Shown: positions 45,338 through 55,044, counted from the stretch's first letter. The stretch: 64,000 nt of DNA from Holosporales bacterium (GCA_947449005.1 CANFPP010000004.1:1-64000), one strand, 5' to 3'. Notes: generated by a model not told the origin, from the sequence alone. Numbers and translations are program-made.

Positions 45338-47521
45338 TCAGGGGTTCTTCTTTGGTAGAGTAAAGCAAAAGGTTGAGCCTTTATTAATATCGGATTCAAC
45401 CCATATATAACCACCAAGATGTTCTACAATTTTCTTACAGAGAGCTAACCCAATACCAGATCCAGATTTATCATCTCTTCTGTTAAGTCGTTGAAACATT
45501 GTGAATATTTTTTTGTGATAAATAGGTTCAATGCCGATCCCATTATCTTTCACAAAAAATTCCCAGTATTTTGATTTCTCAATTGCTTCAATGTGAATTT
45601 CAGGAGGACCTTCTCCTCTAAATTTTATCGCATTATTAATGAGATTTTGAAAAAGTTGGGTGATCTGTGTTTTATCAGTAGACAGCGATGGTAAGTGATT
45701 CGTATAAATCTTTGCTGTGCTTTCTTCCACTGAGAAAAAAAGTATTTTTTTCACATCTTCTATAACATTATTAATATCTACAAGTCGAGTGTTTGCCTTA
45801 TGTGATTCCGTTTTTGAATAAACCAAAATGTCATCAATAAGTCTTTGCATACGCTTAACATTCGAGACAGCAAGTTCAATATATTGTTTTGCTTCATCGT
45901 CCAAACTATTTGTATTGTGCTTTGCAATTAATTGCACAAAGCTTGATATCGCTCGAAGGGGTTCTTTCAGATCATGTGAGCAAATGTAAGCAAATCTTTC
46001 CAATTCACTATTTGATCTTTGTAGATTTTTGACCATTCGTTCCATTTTTTTTTCAGCACGTTTACGCTTTGTAATCAGTTCGCTGAAAATAATAATTCCT
46101 TCAACTTTTTTGCCTTTATACCAAGGGTGGGCCTCCCATTTAACCCACTCAGTATTACCTTCAGGGTTGTCTAATTGATCTTCTTGAGCTTGTATAATAG
46201 AGCCTTCCAAGCATTTTTTATGAAGTTGAGGCCAGTGTTTGGGAGTTTTATATGTAGAAAGATTGTAATAATTTTTGAGAGTAATATCTTTGTTTTTTAG
46301 TTTGTAGTCTTCTAGCCAGCAATTACTTGTTATTAAATAACGCATTTCAGTGTCAAACATCGCAACTGCTGCTGGGGTTTGTTTGACAAATAATTGAAGT
46401 GTTTCTTCCGCTTGTGCTCTTAAAGTTTCAGCCTTTTTTAAAGAATCAATATCAGTTTTACAACCTAAAATTCTCAAGGGCGTGCCTTTTGAATCGTACT
46501 CAACAATTTTACCGCGACTCAGCACCCATTTCCAATCTCCTGATTTTTGCAATAAGCGATGTTCATTCTCATAATATTCTGTAATACCTTTTATATGGTT
46601 TTCAATATCAGATTCTACCTTAGAACGATCTTCTGGATGGATAAGCTTTTGCATGGATTCAACGGTTTTCTCAAATTCATTCTCTTGATAACCAAGCATT
46701 CCAAAAAGATTAGATGTATCATAAACTTCACCAGTTAAAAGGTTCCAATCCCAAACGCCAGTTGTGCTTATTTCAAGAGCTGACTGTAATCTTTCCTGAC
46801 TTTTAAAAAGCTCTTGCTCTGCGCTTTTGAGAGTAGTGATATCGATACCCGTTGCTTGAAAACTTTCTATCTTACCAAATGAATCGAAAAATGCGCGATT
46901 GCGCCATAGTTGATATGTTACTTTATTGTTTACAATAACTGGGGCTTCATAGTTTTTAATATAATCTTCTGGAGTGAAGCTTTTGAGATGTTGTTGTAAT
47001 CTATTTTTTTCGTCAGCATTAGCATAATCTAAAAAGCATGTTCCAATGAGTTCATTGGCTGGCTTATTAAAAAATTGAGCGTAAGCATCATTGATAAAAG
47101 TAAAAACGCAATCTGGTGTAAAACAAGTTACAAAAGATGAATGGTCATTTATCAGTGTTTGGTAAAGTTTCTTTTCTTGAGAGATCTCTTCGTACTTTCT
47201 TATGTAGTCAGTGATTTCAAATGCCGTTGCTTGAATGAGATCATCTTCTAGTGATAAATCCCATCGAAACCAACGATTAATACTTGAAGGAGAATTACCG
47301 CGAGATTCAAATGTAGTTGTTGGGTTAGCTGCACAGAGATTTTTAAGAGCTGAAAGTGCTTTTTCTCTCTCATCTATATGTACAAAGTCTTGAAGGTGTT
47401 GGTTTTCTTTTGGGTAAAGCTCAAAAATAATGTCAAAGGCGTTATTTGACTTTTTTATAGAGCCATCAAATTCTATAAGACATATTGGGTAGGGCGATTT
47501 ATCAAAAAATTGTTGAGACAT
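45338..47521 (-). CDS. Cytoplasmic four-PAS sensor histidine kinase, copy 2
   Basis: A 727-aa soluble kinase with four PAS units (about 5-110, 118-235, 245-365 and 375-490), the phospho-acceptor His516 in FAYICSHDLKEPLRAIS, and a HATPase domain with NAIKF, DNGIGIE and GSGIGLALCKK. From the last PAS (AAVAMFDTEMRYL; copy 1 PVAMLDTEMRYL) to the C-terminus it parallels copy 1, while the N-terminal sensory part differs (PAS-PAS-PAS instead of PAS-GAF). The two kinases may thus read different signals into similar outputs. The ATG at 47521 is preferred to a GTG at 47530. Confidence 0.92.
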   Translation of the reverse strand: MSQQFFDKSPYPICLIEFDGSIKKSNNAFDIIFELYPKENQHLQDFVHIDEREKALSALKNLCAANPTTTFESRGNSPSSINRWFRWDLSLEDDLIQATAFEITDYIRKYEEISQEKKLYQTLINDHSSFVTCFTPDCVFTFINDAYAQFFNKPANELIGTCFLDYANADEKNRLQQHLKSFTPEDYIKNYEAPVIVNNKVTYQLWRNRAFFDSFGKIESFQATGIDITTLKSAEQELFKSQERLQSALEISTTGVWDWNLLTGEVYDTSNLFGMLGYQENEFEKTVESMQKLIHPEDRSKVESDIENHIKGITEYYENEHRLLQKSGDWKWVLSRGKIVEYDSKGTPLRILGCKTDIDSLKKAETLRAQAEETLQLFVKQTPAAVAMFDTEMRYLITSNCWLEDYKLKNKDITLKNYYNLSTYKTPKHWPQLHKKCLEGSIIQAQEDQLDNPEGNTEWVKWEAHPWYKGKKVEGIIIFSELITKRKRAEKKMERMVKNLQRSNSELERFAYICSHDLKEPLRAISSFVQLIAKHNTNSLDDEAKQYIELAVSNVKRMQRLIDDILVYSKTESHKANTRLVDINNVIEDVKKILFFSVEESTAKIYTNHLPSLSTDKTQITQLFQNLINNAIKFRGEGPPEIHIEAIEKSKYWEFFVKDNGIGIEPIYHKKIFTMFQRLNRRDDKSGSGIGLALCKKIVEHLGGYIWVESDINKGSTFCFTLPKKNP

Positions 47522-47752
47522 TAAAAACACTCATCACCATCAAATGGTACAGCTCATGTGTGATTATAAGGCCTTAGAAAGCCTCTGTCTAAGGGTTATT
47601 AAATAAAATTTCGGAAAACTTTTGTTGTAGTGACTATCTAAGTTTCTATTAGGGGTTGAATTTTTTATAATCATTCTACTTCTTCTTATGAGCGAAATCA
47701 TATTAAATGACGTTACACAAAAGAATCAAAAGTGACTTTGGAGATGAGTGAA

Positions 47753-48100
47753 ATGTTTACTTTAAACTATTTTAGAACGAAGCCGCAGAAGATTAAAGTA
47801 GACCGCGAAGAGCAGGTCCTTATTGTAAAAGAGATTGAGAAAAATTTTCATACTTTAATTATGATTAATCACAAGGAACATGGAAGTTCTGAAACATTTA
47901 AATTGCAAGCTAAAAGTCTTCTGGAAAACATTAAGTTTTCTATAGAAAGACACTCATTTGATGATGATATAATAGACGCCATATTAGAAATGGGTGATTT
48001 TATCGTCTACTATGTGTCAGGGTATACGCGTCGGAATCCGATGGCAATTATTAAAGACATTTCTGAATCTAAGTCAGCATATGTTGATATAGCTGCTTAG
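47753..48100 (+). CDS. Small helical protein of the signalling module, copy 2
   Basis: A 115-aa paralogue of the protein at 24863-25198, sharing IVKEIEKNF, SETFKLQAKSLLENIKFSIE, SFDDDIIDAILEMGDFIV and RNPMAIIKDI. The start at 47753 aligns with copy 1 (MF...) and has GGAG at 47740-47743; in-frame starts at 47732 and 47744 are alternatives. It is divergent from the kinase gene here, not in line with it as in copy 1. A strong terminator follows ten bases after the stop codon. Function unknown. Confidence 0.65.
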   Translation: MFTLNYFRTKPQKIKVDREEQVLIVKEIEKNFHTLIMINHKEHGSSETFKLQAKSLLENIKFSIERHSFDDDIIDAILEMGDFIVYYVSGYTRRNPMAIIKDISESKSAYVDIAA

Positions 48101-48110
48101 TTTAAAGTTC

Positions 48111-48147
48111 AATCCTGGTGAAAAAATATAGCACCAGGATTTTTTTT
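48111..48147 (+). terminator. Rho-independent terminator
   Basis: Perfect 10-bp stem AATCCTGGTG (48111-48120) with CACCAGGATT (48132-48141), A-rich loop, followed by a run of T (48140-48147). It ends the small-protein gene. The stem has the same ATCCTGG/CCAGGAT core as the dispersed repeats at 19869 and 52825. Confidence 0.85.
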
Positions 48148-49246
48148 ATACGTTAAATCTGAAATTAAAAATATCTCCGTCGCTTATGACGTATTCTTTA
48201 CCTTCTTGACGAAGTTTACCTGCTGCTTTTGCTGCAGCTTCACCCTTAAGAGAGAGATAATCTGCACATGCCATAGTTTCGGCGCAAATGAAACCTCTTT
48301 CAAAATCTGAATGGATAACTCCAGCTGCTTGAGGGGCCTTTGCTCCCTTGTAAACGGTCCATGCGCGAGCTTCTTTCGGTCCGACAGTAAAGAATGTAAG
48401 AAGGCCAAGTAATTGGTATCCCTCGCGGATAATGCGCTTTAATCCTGTTTCTTTGAGGCCCAAGCTTTGTAGGTATTCTTTCTGTTCATCTTCTGAGTCT
48501 AATGTTGATACTTCTGCTTCTATTGCTGCAGAAATAATAACTGCACGACCATTGTGTTTTTCTGCATAATCAAAAACTTTTTGTGTCATTGCATTGCCGG
48601 TTGCAGCTTCGCCTTCTGAAACATTACATACATAAAGTATAGGTTTTCCTGTTAACAATTGAAGCTGATCAAATAAAGGTTTTTCTTCATCGGTTGTTTG
48701 TAAACAAGTTGCTGGTTTTCCATCGTGTAATAAGGCAAGAGCTTTTCCAACGAGAACTAAGCTACTCTTTGCTTCAGCGTCTCCACCCTTAGCTCTTTTT
48801 TCAAGGCCAGCAGTACGTTTTTCTAGGCTTTCCATGTCTGCTAACATGAGCTCAGTTTCTATGGTTGTGAGGTCGCGAATAGGGTCAACGGTACCATCAA
48901 CATGAGTAATATCCGTGTCTTCAAAACACCGTAGAACATGAATAATTGCATCCGTTGATCTTATATGGCCAAGAAATTGATTGCCTAGGCCTTCACCTTT
49001 GCTGGCGCCTCGGACCAATCCGGCAATATCAACAAACTCTAACTGAGTTGGAATGATCTTTGCAGATCCGCCGATGGCTGCGATTTGGTCTAATCTATCA
49101 TCAGGAACACCCACACGTCCTGTATTAGGCTCAATAGTGCAAAATGGATAATTAGCAGCCTCAGCAGCAGCTGTAGCAGTTAATGCATTAAAAAGAGTTG
49201 ATTTCCCGACGTTAGGCAGACCAACGATACCACAATTGAAACCCAT
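48146..49246 (-). CDS. ychF: Redox-regulated ATPase YchF (OLA1-like)
   Basis: Obg-family P-loop protein that prefers ATP and interacts with ribosomes. The 366-aa product shows G1 GLPNVGKSTLFNAL, the G3-type DIAGLVRGASKGEGLGNQFL, a coiled-coil insert (about 130-165), and a C-terminal TGS domain (FFTVGPKEARAW, FERGFICAE, YVISDGDIFNFRFNV). The length is standard. The stop codon abuts the T-run of the convergent terminator. Confidence 0.97.
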   Translation of the reverse strand: MGFNCGIVGLPNVGKSTLFNALTATAAAEAANYPFCTIEPNTGRVGVPDDRLDQIAAIGGSAKIIPTQLEFVDIAGLVRGASKGEGLGNQFLGHIRSTDAIIHVLRCFEDTDITHVDGTVDPIRDLTTIETELMLADMESLEKRTAGLEKRAKGGDAEAKSSLVLVGKALALLHDGKPATCLQTTDEEKPLFDQLQLLTGKPILYVCNVSEGEAATGNAMTQKVFDYAEKHNGRAVIISAAIEAEVSTLDSEDEQKEYLQSLGLKETGLKRIIREGYQLLGLLTFFTVGPKEARAWTVYKGAKAPQAAGVIHSDFERGFICAETMACADYLSLKGEAAAKAAGKLRQEGKEYVISDGDIFNFRFNV

Positions 49247-49312
49247 GTAGATGACTAAACCTTTTTTATAATTTGAAAGTATTCTCTACATTATTGGATT
49301 TATTGTTTTCTC

Positions 49313-50539
49313 TCAAGCAAAAGGTTGCTCAGAACCTAAATATTCATCGATCCATAGAAGGCAGTCTTGATGCGTTGGTTGGAAATTTTGTTTCATCCAC
49401 CAATCTTTGCAAGCCGCCAATGTTTTTCCCAGTTTTGGACTTGGATCTAGTCCTATTTTTATAAGATCCTCTCCTGTGATGGGGAAAGTTTTCTGTATAT
49501 AGTTATCACGAGTAATCAATTGGTTTTGGCATTTTTTAATTATATCAGGGGAAATTCGTTCCTGTTGTGCTGCTGATAAGAGAATAAGGTCTGTGAAGAT
49601 CTCTTTTCCATATTTGTACAGGCTGATTTCATCGTTATCTAAAGTTGAGTTTTTTTGTAATGTTTCTAAATGCAGTTTTTCTTTCTTTGAAAGAATTAAC
49701 TTAGCGCTTATATCTTTTGCTGCGAAGGATCTTCCTAGGAATTGACATAATCGTCTTATAGGGCAGGGAGGGATTTTAAGAGTTCTCTCTAGCGCAACTA
49801 ATTGCGTTATTAATTTTATCTGTGCCGAGCTTCCAAAAAATATTTCAGGAAACCCTATCTCGTTTAATAATGTGAGGGAATATATTGGATCCGGTGCACG
49901 AAGTAATTTAAAAAGTTCTTCTCGTATTCTCTCTTTTGAAAGCTCGGTAATTGTCTGAATTTGTTTCTTGCAAGCATCGAAAGCCTCTGTATCAATTTGT
50001 GGCTTATCAAACATAGCTAAAAAGCGGAAATACCTTAAAATTCTTAAAGGATCTTCTTTGATACGGTCTTCTGGAATTCCGACAAAGCGAATATATTGTT
50101 TTTTTAAATCTTGAGCGCCATTAAAAGGATCAAAAAAAATCCTGGCAGAATCAACATATATTGCGTTCATTGTAAAATCACGTCGTTTAGCATCCTCTAA
50201 CCAGTCTTTGCCAAACGTTACGTTGGGATGGCGACCTTTTCCTTGCCAGTCTTGTCGGAGGCTAGTGATTTGAAAATGCTTTCCTTGGTAAATAGCTGTA
50301 ACCGTACCAAAATCAATCCCGGTTGGAATCACATTGATTTTTGTGTGTTTGAACGCTTCAATGATAAGTGCTGGCGGTGTATCTACAGCAAGATCAGTAT
50401 CATTTGATATTTTCCCCAATAAGACATCTCTGACGCATCCGCCAACAAAGCGAACTTCGATATTATTGCTTTTTAAAGTCTCAAAGATTTTTTGAGTTGC
50501 TGGATCCTCAAACAAAAGATGGAGAAGGGAAGTTGTCAT
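49313..50539 (-). CDS. cca: CCA tRNA nucleotidyltransferase
   Basis: Adds or repairs the 3' CCA end of tRNAs. The 408-aa class II nucleotidyltransferase has the flexible-loop and active-site motif RFVGGCVRDVLLG with catalytic acids in NDTDLAVDTPP, the RRDFTMNAIYVD strand, DLKKQYIRFVG and EDPLRILRYFRF, then a helical C-terminal part. It begins 22 bp downstream of tRNA-Arg on the same strand, so the two may share a transcript. Confidence 0.95.
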   Translation of the reverse strand: MTTSLLHLLFEDPATQKIFETLKSNNIEVRFVGGCVRDVLLGKISNDTDLAVDTPPALIIEAFKHTKINVIPTGIDFGTVTAIYQGKHFQITSLRQDWQGKGRHPNVTFGKDWLEDAKRRDFTMNAIYVDSARIFFDPFNGAQDLKKQYIRFVGIPEDRIKEDPLRILRYFRFLAMFDKPQIDTEAFDACKKQIQTITELSKERIREELFKLLRAPDPIYSLTLLNEIGFPEIFFGSSAQIKLITQLVALERTLKIPPCPIRRLCQFLGRSFAAKDISAKLILSKKEKLHLETLQKNSTLDNDEISLYKYGKEIFTDLILLSAAQQERISPDIIKKCQNQLITRDNYIQKTFPITGEDLIKIGLDPSPKLGKTLAACKDWWMKQNFQPTHQDCLLWIDEYLGSEQPFA

Positions 50540-50561
50540 TGTGCATTCTTAAGAATGGAAA

Positions 50562-50641
<80 letters not shown>

Positions 50642-50785
50642 GATATCATCAATTTGTAACCAATGAGACACACTCATGCAAGTCTAAAATTCATAATTCG
50701 ATAATATTCTCTTTACAATTCCTAAAATATACTTAAAAGTTTATACAAATACACGATAAAATCGCATAACTAGGGAGTTTCAAAA

Positions 50786-52294
50786 ATGCGTCACTGCCAA
50801 CATATATCAAAATATTTAAAATTCGTTTTGCTGAATTCAGCAGTTATAGCAGGCGGAATAACTTCTGGTTATGCTGCTGTTGCTGTAGCACCAGCGCCAG
50901 CGCCAATGCCTGCAACAGTATCAGTGAACGCTGCTCAGCCTTCTAATGACTTTCAATTGCTTCAAGCTCAATTTAATGAGCTAAGCAAAAAGCTAGAACA
51001 TCTCGAAAAAGCTCAAAAGCATGCTTCAAAAGAAGCAGCTGAAGTTGCTACGGCCGCTGCAAAGGAACAAGTTGCAATAACACAGTCTAAATTACCAATG
51101 CAGTCAAGACCTCCTCGTGAAGGGTATAAGTGGAGCGTAGGAAATACAGATGTAAATGTAGGTGGTATGGTTAAGTTAAGTTCTATCTATGATGCAGGCC
51201 CTTCAACAGGTGACGCTGTCAACATGACGACTCTACCAATTAAGGGTGTTGATACTGCTGCATCAAAATCTGGAAACTTTAGAATGCATGCAAAAGCATC
51301 TCAGGTTAATTTCGGTACATTGACACACACTAACACAGGTGATGTAAAAACATTTGTCGAGTTTGACTTTTATGGAAATAACAATTTCAGCGTGAGCGAT
51401 CGTAACGGAGCGGCACAGGTGAATGCGTATGCCTTAAGACTTCGCCATGCTTATGGAGAATACCAAGGATGGTTAGCTGGTCAAACTTGGTCAAACTTTA
51501 ATGATTTAGAATCACTGCCTGCAACAGTTGATGATACAGGTGTGACAGGTGAGTCAATTATTCGTCAGGCTCAGTTGCGTTATACAAAAGATTTTAACCC
51601 AAATTGGAGACTAGCTGTTGCTGCAGAAAATCCTGCTACAGACTATACAGATGTTACTACCTTCACCAGGTATGATAGTGGTATATCTGGCTCTGGAGTT
51701 CAATCAATGCCAGATCTAACATTTAATGCGCGTTATAAAGTAGAGGGCCGTGGTCATTTAAGTTTCCGTGGTTTGTTTCGTCGTTTGGCCACTAAAAGTT
51801 TAACTAGTGATACGGGCGGTGCTTATGCCGGTAAAGCTAATGCTTATGGTTTCGGTCTTTCTGGAAGAATTTATACCATTGGGAAAGATTCATTCTTTGC
51901 ACAGGCAAATGCAGGCGATGGTATCGGTCGTTACATTTATGATGGCTATGGCATGGCGGCAGTGTTTAGTGCAGCAGCGAAAAAATTTCAGAAACAACGT
52001 GCCTATGGTATGTTAATGGGATATGAGCACTTCTGGCGTGAAAACTTAAGAAGCAACGTGGCAATAGGTCAAACACGTATTCGTACAGATAGCATGGTAC
52101 CAATTGCTGTGCCAACTGCAGCGGGTACTACTCGTGTTACTTCAAAAATGCAACAAGCTTTCATTAACTTAATGTACAACCCAGTTGCATCTGTTGAAGT
52201 TGGACTTGAGTATGGCCACTTCAAGAGAACTACAGTGGATGATAAAAACGGTACTGGTGATCGTGTCCAAATGGGTGTAACCTATAAGTGGTAA
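50786..52294 (+). CDS. DcaP-like outer-membrane porin
   Basis: A 502-aa outer-membrane protein. Signal peptide to about residue 31 (ending SGYAA), a Pro/Ala-rich spacer, then a short coiled coil (about 55-95, FQLLQAQFNELSKKLEHLEK) as in DcaP trimers. From about residue 120 alternating beta strands follow (VNVGGMVKLSSIYDAG, FVEFDFYGNN, YALRLRHAYGEYQGWLAGQTWSNF, NFNARYK-type strands), ending VQMGVTYKW with a terminal aromatic residue as required for BamA-mediated insertion. DcaP channels pass negatively charged solutes. GC content and codon use look like highly expressed genes. It is followed by a strong hairpin. Confidence 0.9.
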   Translation: MRHCQHISKYLKFVLLNSAVIAGGITSGYAAVAVAPAPAPMPATVSVNAAQPSNDFQLLQAQFNELSKKLEHLEKAQKHASKEAAEVATAAAKEQVAITQSKLPMQSRPPREGYKWSVGNTDVNVGGMVKLSSIYDAGPSTGDAVNMTTLPIKGVDTAASKSGNFRMHAKASQVNFGTLTHTNTGDVKTFVEFDFYGNNNFSVSDRNGAAQVNAYALRLRHAYGEYQGWLAGQTWSNFNDLESLPATVDDTGVTGESIIRQAQLRYTKDFNPNWRLAVAAENPATDYTDVTTFTRYDSGISGSGVQSMPDLTFNARYKVEGRGHLSFRGLFRRLATKSLTSDTGGAYAGKANAYGFGLSGRIYTIGKDSFFAQANAGDGIGRYIYDGYGMAAVFSAAAKKFQKQRAYGMLMGYEHFWRENLRSNVAIGQTRIRTDSMVPIAVPTAAGTTRVTSKMQQAFINLMYNPVASVEVGLEYGHFKRTTVDDKNGTGDRVQMGVTYKW

Positions 52295-52305
52295 ATTTCT
52301 ACAAT

Positions 52306-52338
52306 AGTGGTTGGTAAGGATAGTCCTTGCCAACCACT
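52306..52338. terminator. Strong hairpin after the porin gene
   Basis: 15-bp stem (52306-52320 with 52324-52338, one G-T pair) and a three-base loop, beginning 11 bases after the porin stop. There is no T-run, so it may protect the mRNA 3' end or act as a partial terminator ahead of the next gene. Confidence 0.55.
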
Positions 52339-52358
52339 AAACTTTGGGGTGTCGTGCT

Positions 52359-52802
52359 ATGGAAAAAGAAAATATTGTTCGCAGGAAAGTGCGTGCGCTG
52401 CGAGCTTTTTATACAAATCTTGCTATTTACTCAGTTGTTTGTGCTGCGAGTATTTTTGCTTGGCTAATGATGGGCGCAGGTCCATTTTGGCCGATCTGGG
52501 TCATTTTTGGATGTGGTGCAGCAGCAGTGCTTCAGGCGCTAAGTCTTGGCCATTTACCAATGGTTGAGGAAATGCTTCCTTTCTTAAAGCCAGAATGGGA
52601 AGAAGCTCAGGTTAAGCTTTTAATGGCTGAAAAAAATGAAGTGATGAAAGCAGTAGATACTAAGAGCACTGTTGAGCAAAAAACGAGCGCTTCGAAACCA
52701 GCTGCTCCAAAAGCGGCTTCAAAACCGAAAACTCCGAAGAAAGCAGTTTCGACGAAGCCAAAAGCTCCGAAAAAAGAAACTCCTAAAACAGAAGTAAACT
52801 AA
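52359..52802 (+). CDS. 2TM-domain membrane protein with Lys/Pro/Ala-rich tail
   Basis: A 147-aa protein. Residues ~10-65 match the 2TM family layout: RKVRALRAFYTNLAIYSVVC, a first hydrophobic helix, GPFWPIWVIFGCGAAAVLQAL as the second. The ~65-residue tail is highly charged and low-complexity (KPAAPKAASKPKTPKKA), reminiscent of nucleic-acid-binding histone-like tails or cell-wall-contacting regions. The tail presumably faces the cytoplasm. The ATG at 52359 is used; a TTG at 52344 is the alternative. It lies just downstream of the porin hairpin. Confidence 0.7.
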   Translation: MEKENIVRRKVRALRAFYTNLAIYSVVCAASIFAWLMMGAGPFWPIWVIFGCGAAAVLQALSLGHLPMVEEMLPFLKPEWEEAQVKLLMAEKNEVMKAVDTKSTVEQKTSASKPAAPKAASKPKTPKKAVSTKPKAPKKETPKTEVN

Positions 52803-52824
52803 TCGAAACCACTCAGTTGTTTTT

Positions 52825-52855
52825 GAGATCCTGGATGCCTGTGGCACCAGGATAG
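52825..52855. repeat. Dispersed palindromic repeat, copy E
   Basis: GAGATCCTGG...CCAGGATAGCA hairpin, the same plan as the left end of the element at 19869. The rest of the 309-bp gap 52803-53111 holds an AAGCTTTAGCTT segment at about 52950 like that inside the 19869 element, another palindromic repeat at 53079, and no gene. Confidence 0.6.
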
Positions 52856-53078
52856 CAACTGAGAGAGTTTTGAACTCATCTCCCTAATTGTATGATTCTC
52901 TTCTCCTAAAAATTAAACGCATTTTCTCTGCTAGATGATAGTCGAATTTCAAGCTTTAGCTTGGCAAATGAGACATTTATAATCTCAACTCGTGATTAGA
53001 TTTTATACCCACATCAACTTCATTTTAATGAAGGAGTGCTTGTCTCGTGATTCAGTCCATTTTCCAGCTGTGTGAGAG

Positions 53079-53095
53079 CCCCGCGCAGGGCGGGG
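53079..53095. repeat. Dispersed palindromic repeat, copy F
   Basis: CCCCGC/GCGGGG stem (53079-53084 with 53090-53095) followed by GATC, just beyond the antiporter stop codon. No T-run follows on the antiporter strand. Confidence 0.5.
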
Positions 53096-53111
53096 ATCAA
53101 GGCTGTTAACT

Positions 53112-54785
53112 TTAAGAAGAAGTTTTCTTGCTCAAAAATTTAGATCTAGTGGTTTTTTCCGCAATTTTTTCAGTCTTTGGAAGCTTTACCAGCATGCGGG
53201 TTGCTCTTGATTCTTCCAAATCAATGTCTTGTTGGATTTCTCGTAAGACTTCTTCGTTAATGGTGCCTAATTTATGAAGACGGTGGAGTTGTTTGCGTTT
53301 TGCCTTAATCGCAATCATTCGGATTTTATTGTCGGCTTTTATGCGTTCTGCACTGTCAATCCAATGTTCACCTTCTGCTGTGTGGTGCTCGACTGTTTGC
53401 TCATATTTGCTAATTAAGTTAGCAGCAAGCTCTTTATCTAAATCAGAGTGAGTCGTTTCTGCTAGATATTCAATTCGCTTAATGGCTGTCTGTGTGATGC
53501 GAATACGAGCGTTACGTTCTTCCTGATGATAAGAGCCATCCTCTTCAACTTTTAAATATCGGATGAGATAAGGCAGAGACATTCCTTGCACAACCAGTGT
53601 GAACATAATAACGCAAAAACTTAGGAATATAATCATGTCACGACCTGGAAATGGTGCCCCATGAAGCATTAGAGGGATAGATAAGGCTGCTGCTAAAGTG
53701 ACGGTGCCTCGCATTCCTGACCAGCCAATAACTAAAACATGTTGCCATCTTGGAAAGCCTTCCTTTATGCGAATACGCTTAAAAATAAGATGAGGGAGGT
53801 ATGCTCCGATAAAGACGAAAAAGATGCGCATAGAAATAACGAGTCCACAAATAACACTTGCGTAAAAGGCTAATTGTTTAGGAGATTCATGCGAAAGACC
53901 TGATAAAACTTCTGGTAACTGCAAGCCTAGTAAAATAAAGGCTAAGCCGTTTAATAGGAATAAAACCATTTGCCAAACTGCAGAGGCTTGTATTCTGGTT
54001 TCTACCGTCATTTCTTCTGTGTCGCGCCAGCCTGAATATAATCCTGCGGCAACAACTGATAATATGCCAGAAACACCCAGATGCTCTGCTAATAAATAGG
54101 CTGCAAAGGGTGTTAACAAAGATATGGTGACCTCTATTAAGGGATCGGTACCATCATTGTGCGATATTTTACGCCTGGTGTTCGCGATAAACCATGCTAG
54201 GGCCACACCGATACTAAGACCGCCTATAGAAAGAAGGAGAAAGTTTAACTCAATGCTGGAGAGAGAAAATGTGCCTGTGGTGGCAGCTAAAAGAGCAAAC
54301 TTAAAGGCGACTAAGCCTGTTGCATCATTAATAAGGCTTTCACCTTTTAGAATGGTTGTTAATTTTGTTGGGGCACGTAGTCTTTCTGTAATAGAAGAAA
54401 TTGCCATTGCATCTGTTGGTGAAATGATAGCACCAAGGGCAAACGCTAAAGGTAGCGATACTCCAGGTATCAGGTAGTGAACGGTAAAGCCAATGGTTAA
54501 TATTGTTATGAAAACCAGAACGAGCGCTAGCAATAGGATTGGCCGCCGCAATTCAAGGAGCTCGCGTTTAGGGATCACCCAGCCATCAGAAAATAGTAGG
54601 GGAGGAAGAAATAAGAGAAAAAAGACACCTGGGTCTAGCTTAATTGGCGGAATGCCTGGAATTAAGTTTATGCCAAGTCCACCAAAAACTAATAATATTG
54701 GTAAGGGGACAGGAATTCGGCGTTCAATAATGCCGAGCGCTACGACTGCAAGCAGTAATCCGAGTGTTAGGTGGACAATTTCCAT
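53112..54785 (-). CDS. Na+/H+ antiporter, CPA1 (NhaP-like) family
   Basis: Inner-membrane cation/proton exchanger of 557 aa for pH and sodium homeostasis. About 12 helices fill residues 1-410. Family motifs are intact: FFLLFLPPLLFSDGW, ALGAIISPTDAMAISS (ion-binding Thr-Asp) and LKGESLINDATGLVAF (Asn-Asp pair). The C-terminal ~140 residues are soluble and strongly charged (helical, IRITQTAIKRIEYLAE, IRMIAIKAKRKQLHRLHKL), a likely regulatory tail. It stands alone on the minus strand. Confidence 0.92.
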   Translation of the reverse strand: MEIVHLTLGLLLAVVALGIIERRIPVPLPILLVFGGLGINLIPGIPPIKLDPGVFFLLFLPPLLFSDGWVIPKRELLELRRPILLLALVLVFITILTIGFTVHYLIPGVSLPLAFALGAIISPTDAMAISSITERLRAPTKLTTILKGESLINDATGLVAFKFALLAATTGTFSLSSIELNFLLLSIGGLSIGVALAWFIANTRRKISHNDGTDPLIEVTISLLTPFAAYLLAEHLGVSGILSVVAAGLYSGWRDTEEMTVETRIQASAVWQMVLFLLNGLAFILLGLQLPEVLSGLSHESPKQLAFYASVICGLVISMRIFFVFIGAYLPHLIFKRIRIKEGFPRWQHVLVIGWSGMRGTVTLAAALSIPLMLHGAPFPGRDMIIFLSFCVIMFTLVVQGMSLPYLIRYLKVEEDGSYHQEERNARIRITQTAIKRIEYLAETTHSDLDKELAANLISKYEQTVEHHTAEGEHWIDSAERIKADNKIRMIAIKAKRKQLHRLHKLGTINEEVLREIQQDIDLEESRATRMLVKLPKTEKIAEKTTRSKFLSKKTSS

Positions 54786-54885
54786 TAATTTTTTGCCTTC
54801 AAAGTATGTATTTTTAAATTATAAACAAAATTTTGTAAAAAGTACTGGACGAATTAAAAGAAAACGGTAATATTATATTTGTGCA

Positions 54886-54961
54886 GCCGGATTAGCTCAG
54901 CTGGTAGAGCAACTGATTTGTAATCAGTAGGTCAGGAGTTCGAATCCTCTATCCGGCACCA
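54886..54961 (+). tRNA. tRNA-Thr (anticodon UGU)
   Basis: 76 nt including an encoded CCA. The acceptor stem GCCGGAT pairs with ATCCGGC; D arm TAGCTCAGCTGGTAGAGCA; anticodon arm ACTGA-TTTGTAA-TCAGT gives TGT at 34-36; T arm GGAGTTCGAATCC. A T-rich stretch follows at about 54963. Confidence 0.97.
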
Positions 54962-55044
54962 CTTTTTTCTTAAGTGTTTTTTTATAGATCAAGTACGTAA
55001 AGATTTCTCAATCTTTCCTTTTTTAAATTTCGTAGATGTTAAGG

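Noticed and set aside
53079-53095. GC hairpin after the antiporter as its terminator
   Set aside because: No T-run follows on the minus strand; it fits the dispersed repeat family better.
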